Shown here in pieces: positions 25,945-33,689 of a stretch of DNA of 64,000 nt. How positions within the stretch are numbered: position 1 is the stretch's first letter; each line of letters opens with the position of its first letter. The position numbers and the translations under genes are program-made. A model generated the notes under the pieces. It searched no databases. It saw nothing but the letters and a program-made list of their open reading frames with translations, and was not told where the DNA came from. This DNA comes from Oceanococcus sp051252075 (lineage in GTDB: Bacteria > Pseudomonadota > Gammaproteobacteria > Nevskiales > Oceanococcaceae): assembly GCA_051252075.1 (NCBI GenBank), contig JBPOFU010000001.1:124001-188000 (forward strand), given 5' to 3'.

Positions 25945-25981
25945 GCCCACGGCATCTTTTAGGTGCTGTGGGCTTTTTTTT
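25945..25981 (+). terminator. Rho-independent terminator after etfA and the repeat
   Basis: GCCCACGGCA and TGCTGTGGGC form a 10-bp stem (one G-T pair) around a short loop, followed by eight T. It is the only convincing terminator for the etfBA transcript and lies immediately beyond the fold-back element. Confidence 0.85.
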
Positions 25982-26023
25982 GGCGGCAATCAAAGTAACG
26001 GCAACAGGCCCTAAACTGATTCA

Positions 26024-26809
26024 ATGAACGGAAAACTCATAGCTGGCACCCTCGGCTTGTTGATGGGGGGCATCGTCGGCGGCCTGCTAGGTCTCATAAT
26101 CGGACACTGGTTCGATAAGACTGTGCGGCTCATACGCCCACCGGAAGCTGGCAAACAACAAGCCATCGTCGAAAAATGTTTCGAGTTGATGGGCGCCGTT
26201 TGCAAAGCCGATGGTCATGTCTCTCCGGAAGAAATCAGTGCCGCCGAACAAATCATGGCGCGCTTACGCTTACAGGCCGATGCCCGGCAGGCGGCGATAG
26301 CCGCATTTAACCGGGGTAAGACCGAAGGCTATGACGTCAATCAAGCCAGTGCGCAACTGAAGCAATTGTGTGGTGGTCGCATACTCTGGCTACGCCTGTG
26401 CCTAGAAATCCTTTTATCGGGCGCAGCAGCTGACGGCAAACTGGATGACGCTGAACGGCAGATGCTGATACAGATCGCGGGCGGATTGGGAATTCCAACA
26501 GCTGAATTCGAACAAATGCTCGCGCTGATGACCGGCGGCTTTGGAAATTATCAAGCAGGGGCCGCTGGCGCAGGCGGCTTTCAGCGACCGCAGAAGGACA
26601 ATCTGTCGGAAGCATACAAAGTCTTGGGCGTTTCTCAGGACGTCAGCGATGGAGAGGCTAAGAAAGCCTATCGCCGATTAATGAGCAAACATCACCCAGA
26701 TAAATTGGCCGCACGTGAAATGCCCGATGCTATGCGCCAACAAGCCGAAGAGCAGGTGCGGCGTATCCGCGCAGCTTGGGACGCCGTCGCCGCGGCGCGC
26801 GGCCTGTGA
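26024..26809 (+). CDS. djlA: Membrane-anchored co-chaperone DjlA
   Basis: 261 aa. A Gly-rich transmembrane segment at about residues 7-28 anchors the protein. A TerB-like helical domain follows (about 45-165), then a Gly/Ala linker and a C-terminal J domain from about residue 195 with the HPD motif in KHHPDKLA. DjlA stimulates DnaK at the inner membrane. The order of domains and the length fit the family. It begins after the terminator that ends the etf transcript. Confidence 0.93.
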   Translation: MNGKLIAGTLGLLMGGIVGGLLGLIIGHWFDKTVRLIRPPEAGKQQAIVEKCFELMGAVCKADGHVSPEEISAAEQIMARLRLQADARQAAIAAFNRGKTEGYDVNQASAQLKQLCGGRILWLRLCLEILLSGAAADGKLDDAERQMLIQIAGGLGIPTAEFEQMLALMTGGFGNYQAGAAGAGGFQRPQKDNLSEAYKVLGVSQDVSDGEAKKAYRRLMSKHHPDKLAAREMPDAMRQQAEEQVRRIRAAWDAVAAARGL

Positions 26810-26931
26810 TTTGCATAGCGACCGTTGGTCCCTGACTGCATCGCCACTACGCGGGTATCTCCTCATTCATGCCCGCAAACTGTTATGATTTTCAGTGGTC
26901 TATCCATTCCCCTAGAACCGGAATCATTGCT

Positions 26932-28080
26932 GTGAAACGAATTCTTAGTGCCTTGTTGCTGATCTGTTCGGCATCGGCCATTGCCGATAATCTTGAAGAT
27001 GGCCAACGTGCGCTCAACGCTGGCAATTACAAACAAGCCATAAACGACCTGAATAAGTATTTGGATCGTAATCCGCAGAATGCCGAGGCCTTATTCAATA
27101 AGGGCTTAGCATTGGTCATGCTGGAACAAGATGACGAAGCCATTCGGGTCTTTTCCGATTTAGCGCGGGATTTCCCCGAGCTGCCAGAGCCGTATAACAA
27201 TTTGGCGGTCTTATATGCCCGCGCTGGTCGTTACGAAGAAGCGCGCGACGCTCTGGAGTCGGCGCTGGTCACCCATCCTAGCTACGCCACCGCCCATGAA
27301 AACCTGGGTGATATCTACGCAGCTTTAGCCAATGCCGCTTACAACCGCGCAATTGTGTTGGACAAAGGCAATGGAGCCATCCGAGACAAACAAGCTTTGG
27401 TCGCGCAGCTCATTAATCTGGAAAGCGCCGCGCTTCCTCCGGTGCAAGTGGCTGCGAGCCAATCCGCTGCTGCCCCCCAGCAGTCGGTACGGGTTCCTGT
27501 CACGCGGACTCCTGTCCCGAAAGCACCTGCGGTACTCCCTCCAGCGAACACCGCCGTATCAGCCGCTGCTGCCACTCGGCCAGTTGCCGCACCTGTGGCA
27601 CAGGCCGCCGCGCCTCAAACGCAGCCAGCTCAAGCCGCAGCTGCTGACAGCTACGATATTCCGCAGACGTTTAGCACCGAACCCGTTCTGGAAAGTGCCC
27701 CAGCGCAGGCGGCGGGTCGCTCTGTAATTTCGGCCGCGGATAAGCAAGCCTTACTCGCACGGGTTGAAAAATGGCGGGCCACTTGGTCAGCGAAAGACCC
27801 AGATGGCTACTTAAGCAATTACAGCCCCAATTTTGCCCCAGCAACCGGGGTCAGCCGAGAAACTTGGGACTCACAGCGTCGCACGCGCGTCGTGCGTCCG
27901 CGATCCATATTGATCCAAGTGCTAAACCCCAAAGTACTTAGTGGATCGAATGGGCAAGCTCAGGTGGAATTCGTACAAATTTACGAATCCAATACCTACT
28001 CAGATCAGGTGCGTAAGCGCTTGGTTATGGAGCGGGTTGGTGGTCAATGGTTGATCATCAAGGAAAGCGTCATTGGCTAA
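26932..28080 (+). CDS. Periplasmic TPR protein with Cds6-like C-terminal domain
   Basis: 382 aa from GTG 26932, where the signal peptide starts (KRILSALLLICSASAIA). TPR repeats occupy about residues 20-150, then an Ala/Pro/Gln-rich linker to about 260, then an NTF2-like domain of about 105 residues with EKWRATWSAKDPDGYL and VEFVQIYES. The same domain ends the next gene product. The pair resembles the Cds6 family linked to L,D-transpeptidases. Overlaps the next gene by eight bases. Confidence 0.8.
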   Translation: MKRILSALLLICSASAIADNLEDGQRALNAGNYKQAINDLNKYLDRNPQNAEALFNKGLALVMLEQDDEAIRVFSDLARDFPELPEPYNNLAVLYARAGRYEEARDALESALVTHPSYATAHENLGDIYAALANAAYNRAIVLDKGNGAIRDKQALVAQLINLESAALPPVQVAASQSAAAPQQSVRVPVTRTPVPKAPAVLPPANTAVSAAAATRPVAAPVAQAAAPQTQPAQAAAADSYDIPQTFSTEPVLESAPAQAAGRSVISAADKQALLARVEKWRATWSAKDPDGYLSNYSPNFAPATGVSRETWDSQRRTRVVRPRSILIQVLNPKVLSGSNGQAQVEFVQIYESNTYSDQVRKRLVMERVGGQWLIIKESVIG

Positions 28081-29149
28081 AGCGCCAAGCTTATTACGGC
28101 GGTTCTTTGCTCACACTCTAATAACCGCAGCTTGCTCCATTGGCGCAAGCGCGGCTATGGCAGCACCATTGTTTGCTGATCCTGAAGTCTTGGTTCAATC
28201 ACCACCTGACTTTTGGATAAACCAGGCTTTGCGTGGCGAATCATTCGAAGCTTCGGCACAACTGTCTACGAATGGCCTTCGCTGGTCATCTGCTACCCCC
28301 ACGGCGCAAACCATGGGCCTGCAACCCGATAGCATTTTGCAGCTGGATGCCGAAGTAAAACATGTGTTGCTCGCTGATCTAAGCGAGCACAAGGTGTATT
28401 TGCTAGAAAATGGCTCGCGTTTGCGCGTTCTACGCCAAATGTATGGCTCTATAGGCAAAAACGGTAGCGGCAAGCAGCTACAAGACGATGGTCGCACGCC
28501 GTTGGGCATATACACCGTAACCCGCACGATTTCGGATTCAAATCTACCCGAGTTGTACGGCAGTGGTGCGTTCCCGGTGGATTATCCTAATGCTTGGGAT
28601 CGCTGGCATCAGCGAACCGGCTACGGTATTTGGTTGCATGGCGTTCCGCGTGAAAAATTTTCACGTGCGCCGCTCTCTAGCGAAGGCTGTGTATCCGTCG
28701 CCAATGAGGATCTCGACAGTTTGAAATCCTTTGTCGTACCCGGAAATACGCGTGTTGTATTCAGCGATAAGGTGAACTGGTTAGAAACCAGTGCACTGGC
28801 GAGTCAGCGTCAGGCATTTTTCAAGCGATTAGAGGCGTGGAAAATGGCTTGGGCTGAATTGGATACCGAGCAATATTTAAGCTTTTACGCCGGAAACTTT
28901 GTCACACCGAATATGTCACGTGAACAGTTCGTTTCGCATAAACGGACGGTCAATGCGAGCAAGCGCTATATTGAGGTCAAATTGGATAATTTGAATATGT
29001 TCAATTATCCGGATGGCAACAATATACGCTTGGTTGAGTTTGTTCAGCATTACCGCAGCAATAACCACAATTCTGTCGATCATAAACAACAGTTCTGGCA
29101 ACAGGCTGACGATGGACAATGGTATATCTTGCGCGAAGCCACGATTTAG
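28073..29149 (+). CDS. L,D-transpeptidase (YkuD domain) with Cds6-like C-terminal domain
   Basis: 358 aa, start TTG inside the previous gene. Signal peptide to about residue 31. The YkuD catalytic domain (about 95-235) has WLHGVP and LSSEGCVSV with the catalytic Cys. The C-terminal 110 residues are an NTF2-like domain homologous to that of the upstream TPR protein (EAWKMAWAELDTEQYL, VEFVQHYRS). It likely makes 3-3 cross-links in peptidoglycan or attaches proteins to it. Convergent with lpd, nine bases apart. Confidence 0.88.
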   Translation: MAKAPSLLRRFFAHTLITAACSIGASAAMAAPLFADPEVLVQSPPDFWINQALRGESFEASAQLSTNGLRWSSATPTAQTMGLQPDSILQLDAEVKHVLLADLSEHKVYLLENGSRLRVLRQMYGSIGKNGSGKQLQDDGRTPLGIYTVTRTISDSNLPELYGSGAFPVDYPNAWDRWHQRTGYGIWLHGVPREKFSRAPLSSEGCVSVANEDLDSLKSFVVPGNTRVVFSDKVNWLETSALASQRQAFFKRLEAWKMAWAELDTEQYLSFYAGNFVTPNMSREQFVSHKRTVNASKRYIEVKLDNLNMFNYPDGNNIRLVEFVQHYRSNNHNSVDHKQQFWQQADDGQWYILREATI

Positions 29150-29158
29150 GGCCTCAGC

Positions 29159-30892
29159 TCACTTTTTCGGGATATAAAGGTCCGTCAACGTTCCTGCAGC
29201 CGCTTCCGCAGCCATACCCACAGATTCAGAAAGGGTGGGGTGAGCGTGAATAGTCAGCCCAATATCGTGCGCATCGGCACCAAACTCCACCGCTAATGCC
29301 ATTTCCGCCATCAATTCACCGGCGTTAGGACCAACAGCACCACCACCCAATAAACGGCCGCTGTCTTTGTCGAACAGGAGTTTGGTCAAACCATCCTGAT
29401 ATCCCATACCCAAAGAGCGTCCATTGGCAGCCCAAGGAAACGCAGCCTTATCGTAATTTATACCGTCTTTTTTGGCCTGATCTTCAGTTAATCCGACCCA
29501 AGCCACTTCTGGGTCGGTGTACACAACAGAGGGTATACAGCGGGCATCGAAAGCTACTTTATGACCTGCAATCGCTTCTGCAGCAACTTTTGCCTCATGG
29601 GTCGCTTTATGCGCCAACATGGGCTGACCGGCGACATCACCGATGGCGAAAATATGCGGCACGTTACTGCGCATCTGCTCGTCCACAGCAATAAAGCCAC
29701 GCTCATCAACAGCAACACCCGCCGCATCGGCTGCAACCGCATGGCCATTGGGGCTGCGTCCAACAGCTACCAATACGCGTCCATACACCTGAGGCTCTGG
29801 CGCATTGTCACCCTCAAATTCCACTCTTAAGCCTTCACCATCTGGCTTAACCGCACTGACTTTGGTCGATAGCCAAATATTGTCCAAACGGACTTTCATA
29901 CGTTTGTTCAAAGGACGCAGCAAATCGGCATCACAACCAGGAATGAGCGTAGGGCTGAGTTCAACAACATCCACTGAACTTCCTAAAACGGCATAAACAT
30001 TGGCCATTTCTAAGCCGATGATGCCACCACCCACAACCAGCATGCGGCCTGGAATATCGGCCAGCTGCAAAGCACCTGTGGAATCAATCAGTCGATCGTC
30101 ATCCCAAGGCAGATTGGGCAAATGCACCGGTTTAGAACCAACGGCAATGATCGCGTTGGCAAAGCTGATGTTGCGCTCTTCACCCTCGGCCGTAATGACC
30201 TGCAACTTGTGGGAATCCTTAAATTGCGCTTCACCGTGCACAACTTCTACTTTGCGCTGCTTGGCTAATGCAACCAAGCCACCAGTGAGTTTGTCGACCA
30301 CAGACTGCTTAAATCCACGCAGCTTAGCCAAGTCAATTTGTGGAGCGCCAAAGCTCACCCCGTGTTCTTCCATCGCGGCAGCTTCATCAATAATGTGAGC
30401 GCTGTGCAATAAAGCTTTGGAAGGTATACAACCAACATTCAAACACACGCCACCCAAGGAGGAGTATTTTTCCACCAATACGGTTTTGAGGCCCAAATCC
30501 GCCGCACGAAATGCTGCGGTATAGCCGCCAGGCCCCGCACCAATTACAAGCACATCGCAGTCATAGCCTGCAGGTTTATCAGCAAGCTTGGCTTGAGCAT
30601 CCGTATTTTCTGTAGCCGCTGGACGGTCGACCTTGGAATCCGTCACCTTAGCCTGATCACTAACTTCAATATGGGCAATGATGTCGCCTTGAACGACCTT
30701 GTCACCTACTTTGACTAAGACCTCACCCAAGCGGCCCGCCAACGGCGCTGGCACCTCCATGGTGGCCTTGTCAGATTCCAACACGATGAGCGGAGCTTCC
30801 GCCTCGACAACATCACCAGCCTCAACCAAAACCTCAATAATTTCGACTGCATCGAAACCACCAATGTCCGGAACACGGATTTGCTGAGTCAT
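29159..30892 (-). CDS. lpdA: Dihydrolipoyl dehydrogenase (E3) with N-terminal lipoyl domain
   Basis: 577 aa, about 100 longer than plain E3 because of an N-terminal lipoyl domain whose Lys lies in ESDKATMEV. Then a linker, GAGPGGYTAAF for FAD, the redox disulfide GVCLNVGCIPS, the NAD site and a C-terminal dimer interface with His in HAHPTLSE. E3 regenerates the lipoyl groups of the pyruvate dehydrogenase complex. Lipoyl-E3 fusions are known in proteobacteria. A terminator hairpin separates it from the DUF1329 gene upstream. Confidence 0.94.
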   Translation of the reverse strand: MTQQIRVPDIGGFDAVEIIEVLVEAGDVVEAEAPLIVLESDKATMEVPAPLAGRLGEVLVKVGDKVVQGDIIAHIEVSDQAKVTDSKVDRPAATENTDAQAKLADKPAGYDCDVLVIGAGPGGYTAAFRAADLGLKTVLVEKYSSLGGVCLNVGCIPSKALLHSAHIIDEAAAMEEHGVSFGAPQIDLAKLRGFKQSVVDKLTGGLVALAKQRKVEVVHGEAQFKDSHKLQVITAEGEERNISFANAIIAVGSKPVHLPNLPWDDDRLIDSTGALQLADIPGRMLVVGGGIIGLEMANVYAVLGSSVDVVELSPTLIPGCDADLLRPLNKRMKVRLDNIWLSTKVSAVKPDGEGLRVEFEGDNAPEPQVYGRVLVAVGRSPNGHAVAADAAGVAVDERGFIAVDEQMRSNVPHIFAIGDVAGQPMLAHKATHEAKVAAEAIAGHKVAFDARCIPSVVYTDPEVAWVGLTEDQAKKDGINYDKAAFPWAANGRSLGMGYQDGLTKLLFDKDSGRLLGGGAVGPNAGELMAEMALAVEFGADAHDIGLTIHAHPTLSESVGMAAEAAAGTLTDLYIPKK

Positions 30893-30916
30893 AGCGCCCC
30901 CCAAAACACCTCAAAC

Positions 30917-30946
30917 CAAAAACCGGGGTGCATTAAGCACCCCGGG
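30917..30946 (-). terminator. Rho-independent terminator between the DUF1329 gene and lpdA
   Basis: Read on the minus strand, a 9-bp stem (CCGGGGTGC with GCACCCCGG, 5-base loop) is followed by TTTTTGG. It lies nine bases after the DUF1329 stop and about 25 before the lpdA start, so lpdA needs read-through or its own promoter. Confidence 0.7.
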
Positions 30947-30954
30947 TCAGATTT

Positions 30955-32310
30955 CTAACGCGTTGCGCGTTTCTTAACCTTATTTGGTGCGAAATCTTTC
31001 TCATCGAAGGACACTGTAAAGTCGTTCGGTTTGTCTTCGTTAACCATAGCGGTTGCAAAATACACGCGTGACTGCAGGTCATAAATAACTTCAGGCACGG
31101 TACTGCAACTGAGCATAGTCGGCAGACAAATCAAGTGCCCTTCTTGGAACTTATAAAATTCATCACGATGATCGTAGTTGTCGACCATAGTAGCCGTCCA
31201 AGTATCTTCGTCGAAGTAAATCATCTTCTTCTTAAAGGTGTGACGAACTTCTGGCTTGTTGTTGGCTTCAACTACCCACATACGATGAATTTCATAACGC
31301 GGCAAATCTTGGTTGATATGCAAAGGTTGCAAGATTTCTGAGTACTTCACCTTGTTGGAGTTGATAGGCACACTGTTATAAGAAGTGATCATTGGCTTAC
31401 GGCCAAGCAACTTCCAATTGAAGCGATCCAACTTCCCGTTGAGCATGTCGACTTGATCATAATATTGCTGACCATCGGTGCCTTCATACGGGTTGTCGTA
31501 ACCTACAGAAGGTGCACGACGGATGCGACGCAAGCCGGGGTTGTACAGCCAAGCGGAACGGTAATCTGCATGCTCCCAAGCCAATAGCAATTGACCTGCC
31601 ATACGTGGCGGTGCTTTGGTTTCTGAGAGGTACCACAAGAAGATGTCATCCGGCCCATTCATGCTGCCCGGCTTTTCCAAATTGGCATAGTTGAATTTAA
31701 CTTCCTCTACAATTTTGGTCAGCTGAAAACTGCCGTCACCCTGCACAATGGCTTGGTTGTTGAAACGCACCGCGTTGTCGCCACGCCACTTCAGGCGATG
31801 GTTCCAATACGGATGAGCCCCCGTGCTGGGAATTGGGAATGGAAAACCTAGAGTTGTACCGCGAATTTTGTCGGGGTCACCGCCGTCAAGAGAGGCAGAC
31901 GTCGCATTTTTAATACTGGCCTCATATATTGCTTTTGGCCAAGCCGCATCTCTATGGGACGGATACACCTTCATTTTGTAGGTGTCATATCGCTGCAGCA
32001 GCCGTTTATGTCCCTCTGACAACAATTCAGCGTATTGGGCCATATTGGCTTTGGTAATGACAAACAAAGGCTTTTCGTCTGCATAACGATCCTTCGCCCA
32101 GGTCGCTTCTTTGACTAACTTATCGCCATGCGGTGTGTACGGCGTCCATTTCGGCACCTTGCCATCATCCGTGGCTTTGCGTATCGCGCCCAATGGTGTG
32201 AGCTCGGTACCTTCGATACCAAGTTTGGCGGCCTCTTCTGGCGCGACTTTCGCGTGGGCGGTAAAGCCGACCAGCACTAGGCTGGCGAGCAACCCTGTCA
32301 AAATTCGCAT
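30955..32310 (-). CDS. DUF1329 outer-membrane-associated protein
   Basis: 451 aa with a clear signal peptide (cleavage near AHAKV). The sequence fits the DUF1329 family: LGTELTPxGA-like start (IEGTELTPLGA), WxPYTP, and a long beta-rich body with AWLYNPGLRRIRRAPSVGYDNP. Members have a LolA/LolB-like fold and often pair with a DUF1302 protein and an RND exporter; no such partner is here. The gene lies between aceF and lpdA, bounded by a hairpin on one side and a terminator on the other. Function unknown. Confidence 0.85.
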   Translation of the reverse strand: MRILTGLLASLVLVGFTAHAKVAPEEAAKLGIEGTELTPLGAIRKATDDGKVPKWTPYTPHGDKLVKEATWAKDRYADEKPLFVITKANMAQYAELLSEGHKRLLQRYDTYKMKVYPSHRDAAWPKAIYEASIKNATSASLDGGDPDKIRGTTLGFPFPIPSTGAHPYWNHRLKWRGDNAVRFNNQAIVQGDGSFQLTKIVEEVKFNYANLEKPGSMNGPDDIFLWYLSETKAPPRMAGQLLLAWEHADYRSAWLYNPGLRRIRRAPSVGYDNPYEGTDGQQYYDQVDMLNGKLDRFNWKLLGRKPMITSYNSVPINSNKVKYSEILQPLHINQDLPRYEIHRMWVVEANNKPEVRHTFKKKMIYFDEDTWTATMVDNYDHRDEFYKFQEGHLICLPTMLSCSTVPEVIYDLQSRVYFATAMVNEDKPNDFTVSFDEKDFAPNKVKKRATR

Positions 32311-32365
32311 GCTGTACTCCTCAAATGAATTTTAATAATGATGTATTGGAAAATGCGGTCAACGA

Positions 32366-32384
32366 TGCACCAAATTGAGGTGCA
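32366..32384 (-). other. Hairpin between aceF and the DUF1329 gene
   Basis: TGCACC-7-GGTGCA, a 6-bp stem in the 92-base gap after the aceF stop. No T-run follows on the minus strand, so it is more likely a processing or stability element than a terminator. The gap is AT-rich near the DUF1329 start and may hold a promoter. Confidence 0.35.
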
Positions 32385-32402
32385 AGTCCATAAGTCTTGG
32401 CT

Positions 32403-33686
32403 TTATAAACACAAACGCCGAATATCGCTAAGCAGTTGCGCGACGTAAACGGAAAAGCGAGCCGCTGCCGCACCGTCAATCACTCGATGATCGTAGGACA
32501 GCGATAAGGGCAGCATGGTTCGGGGTTGGAATGCTTGACCGTCCCAAACCGCTTCGGTTTTCGCTCTAGACACGCCCAAAATCGCGACTTCTGGCGCATT
32601 GACGATAGGGGTAAAATGGGAACCACCAATGCCACCTAAACTGGATATGGAAAAGCAGCCGCCTTGCATGTCTGCCGGTGATAATTTTCCGTCACGCGCT
32701 TTGGCTGCCAGTTCGCCCGCTTCCACAGCCAATTCGCTGACTGTTTTTTGCCACACATCACGAATCACCGGCACGACTAAACCTTGCGGTGTGTCCGCAG
32801 CAAACCCTATATTGCAATAGCCTTTCATGATGAGTGATGCGCCGTCAGGCGATAAAGAACTATTGAATTCCGGCTGATTCTTTAGCGCGAGAGCAATGGT
32901 CTTGATAACAAAAGGTAGCAAAGTTAGCTTGGTGCCGCCTGGAACTGACTCTGCCTTGCGGAAGGCTTCCAGTTCTGTGATATCCGCCGATTCAAATTGG
33001 GTAACGTGGGGAACCACCACCCAGTTACGATGTAGGTTAGCCGCTGAAAGTTTGCGTATGCGTGGCAGTTCTTTGCTTTCTATGTCACCAAATTTGCTGA
33101 AATCCACCGCAGGCATGCTAGGCAAGGCGGTGGTGCCAACACCAACAGGTGATGTTGACTGCAGCGCTGTTTTTACGAACTGCTGCAAATCTTCTTTCAG
33201 GATTCGACCTTTCGAACCGCTGCCAGAAACCTGCAGCAAATCGACTCCGAGTTCTCGTGCCAATAGACGTATAGAAGGACTGGCGTGCGGCAGACTGCTT
33301 TTATCTGTCGATACTACGGGAGGTGGTGGGGGAGGCGGGGCAGCGGCTTTTACTTTGGATTCTTCTGCCGCTGCAGTCGGCGCCTCGATAGACGGCTCTT
33401 CAGACACGGTCGGCTTTTTTTGCTCTGCTACGGCAGGCGCCGCGTCTTGTTCGGCTATTTCCAGTTCGCCAATCACATCGCCTTGAGCTATTTTGTCACC
33501 GACTTTAACGGTGAATGACGTCAGGCGCCCACTGGCTGGACATGGCACTTCCATAGTCGCCTTATCCGATTCCAAGACCAGCAAAGATTGCTCGGCCTGA
33601 ATATCGTCACCTTCCGCGACCAGAACTTCTATAACTTCAACCGCGTCGAAGTCACCAATATCTGGCACTTTAATTTGTGTGCTCAT
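32403..33686 (-). CDS. aceF: Pyruvate dehydrogenase E2 (dihydrolipoyl acetyltransferase)
   Basis: 427 aa with one lipoyl domain (Lys in ESDKATMEV), an Ala/Pro-rich linker with a run of prolines, a peripheral-subunit-binding domain (SIRLLARELGVDL to GRILKEDL) and the catalytic domain ending with the active-site DHRVIDGAAAARF. It moves the acetyl group from lipoate to CoA. Only one lipoyl domain here; a second one is on E3. Starts three bases after aceE. Confidence 0.95.
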   Translation of the reverse strand: MSTQIKVPDIGDFDAVEVIEVLVAEGDDIQAEQSLLVLESDKATMEVPCPASGRLTSFTVKVGDKIAQGDVIGELEIAEQDAAPAVAEQKKPTVSEEPSIEAPTAAAEESKVKAAAPPPPPPPVVSTDKSSLPHASPSIRLLARELGVDLLQVSGSGSKGRILKEDLQQFVKTALQSTSPVGVGTTALPSMPAVDFSKFGDIESKELPRIRKLSAANLHRNWVVVPHVTQFESADITELEAFRKAESVPGGTKLTLLPFVIKTIALALKNQPEFNSSLSPDGASLIMKGYCNIGFAADTPQGLVVPVIRDVWQKTVSELAVEAGELAAKARDGKLSPADMQGGCFSISSLGGIGGSHFTPIVNAPEVAILGVSRAKTEAVWDGQAFQPRTMLPLSLSYDHRVIDGAAAARFSVYVAQLLSDIRRLCL

Positions 33687-33689
33687 GAT

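Noticed and set aside
28659..28672. TTTTCACGTGCGCC, another CACGTG core
   Set aside because: The flanks do not fit parS beyond the central hexamer.
28911..28926. TCACGTGA core resembling parS in the L,D-transpeptidase gene
   Set aside because: Only the right half (GTGAAC) matches; the left TGTT half is missing.
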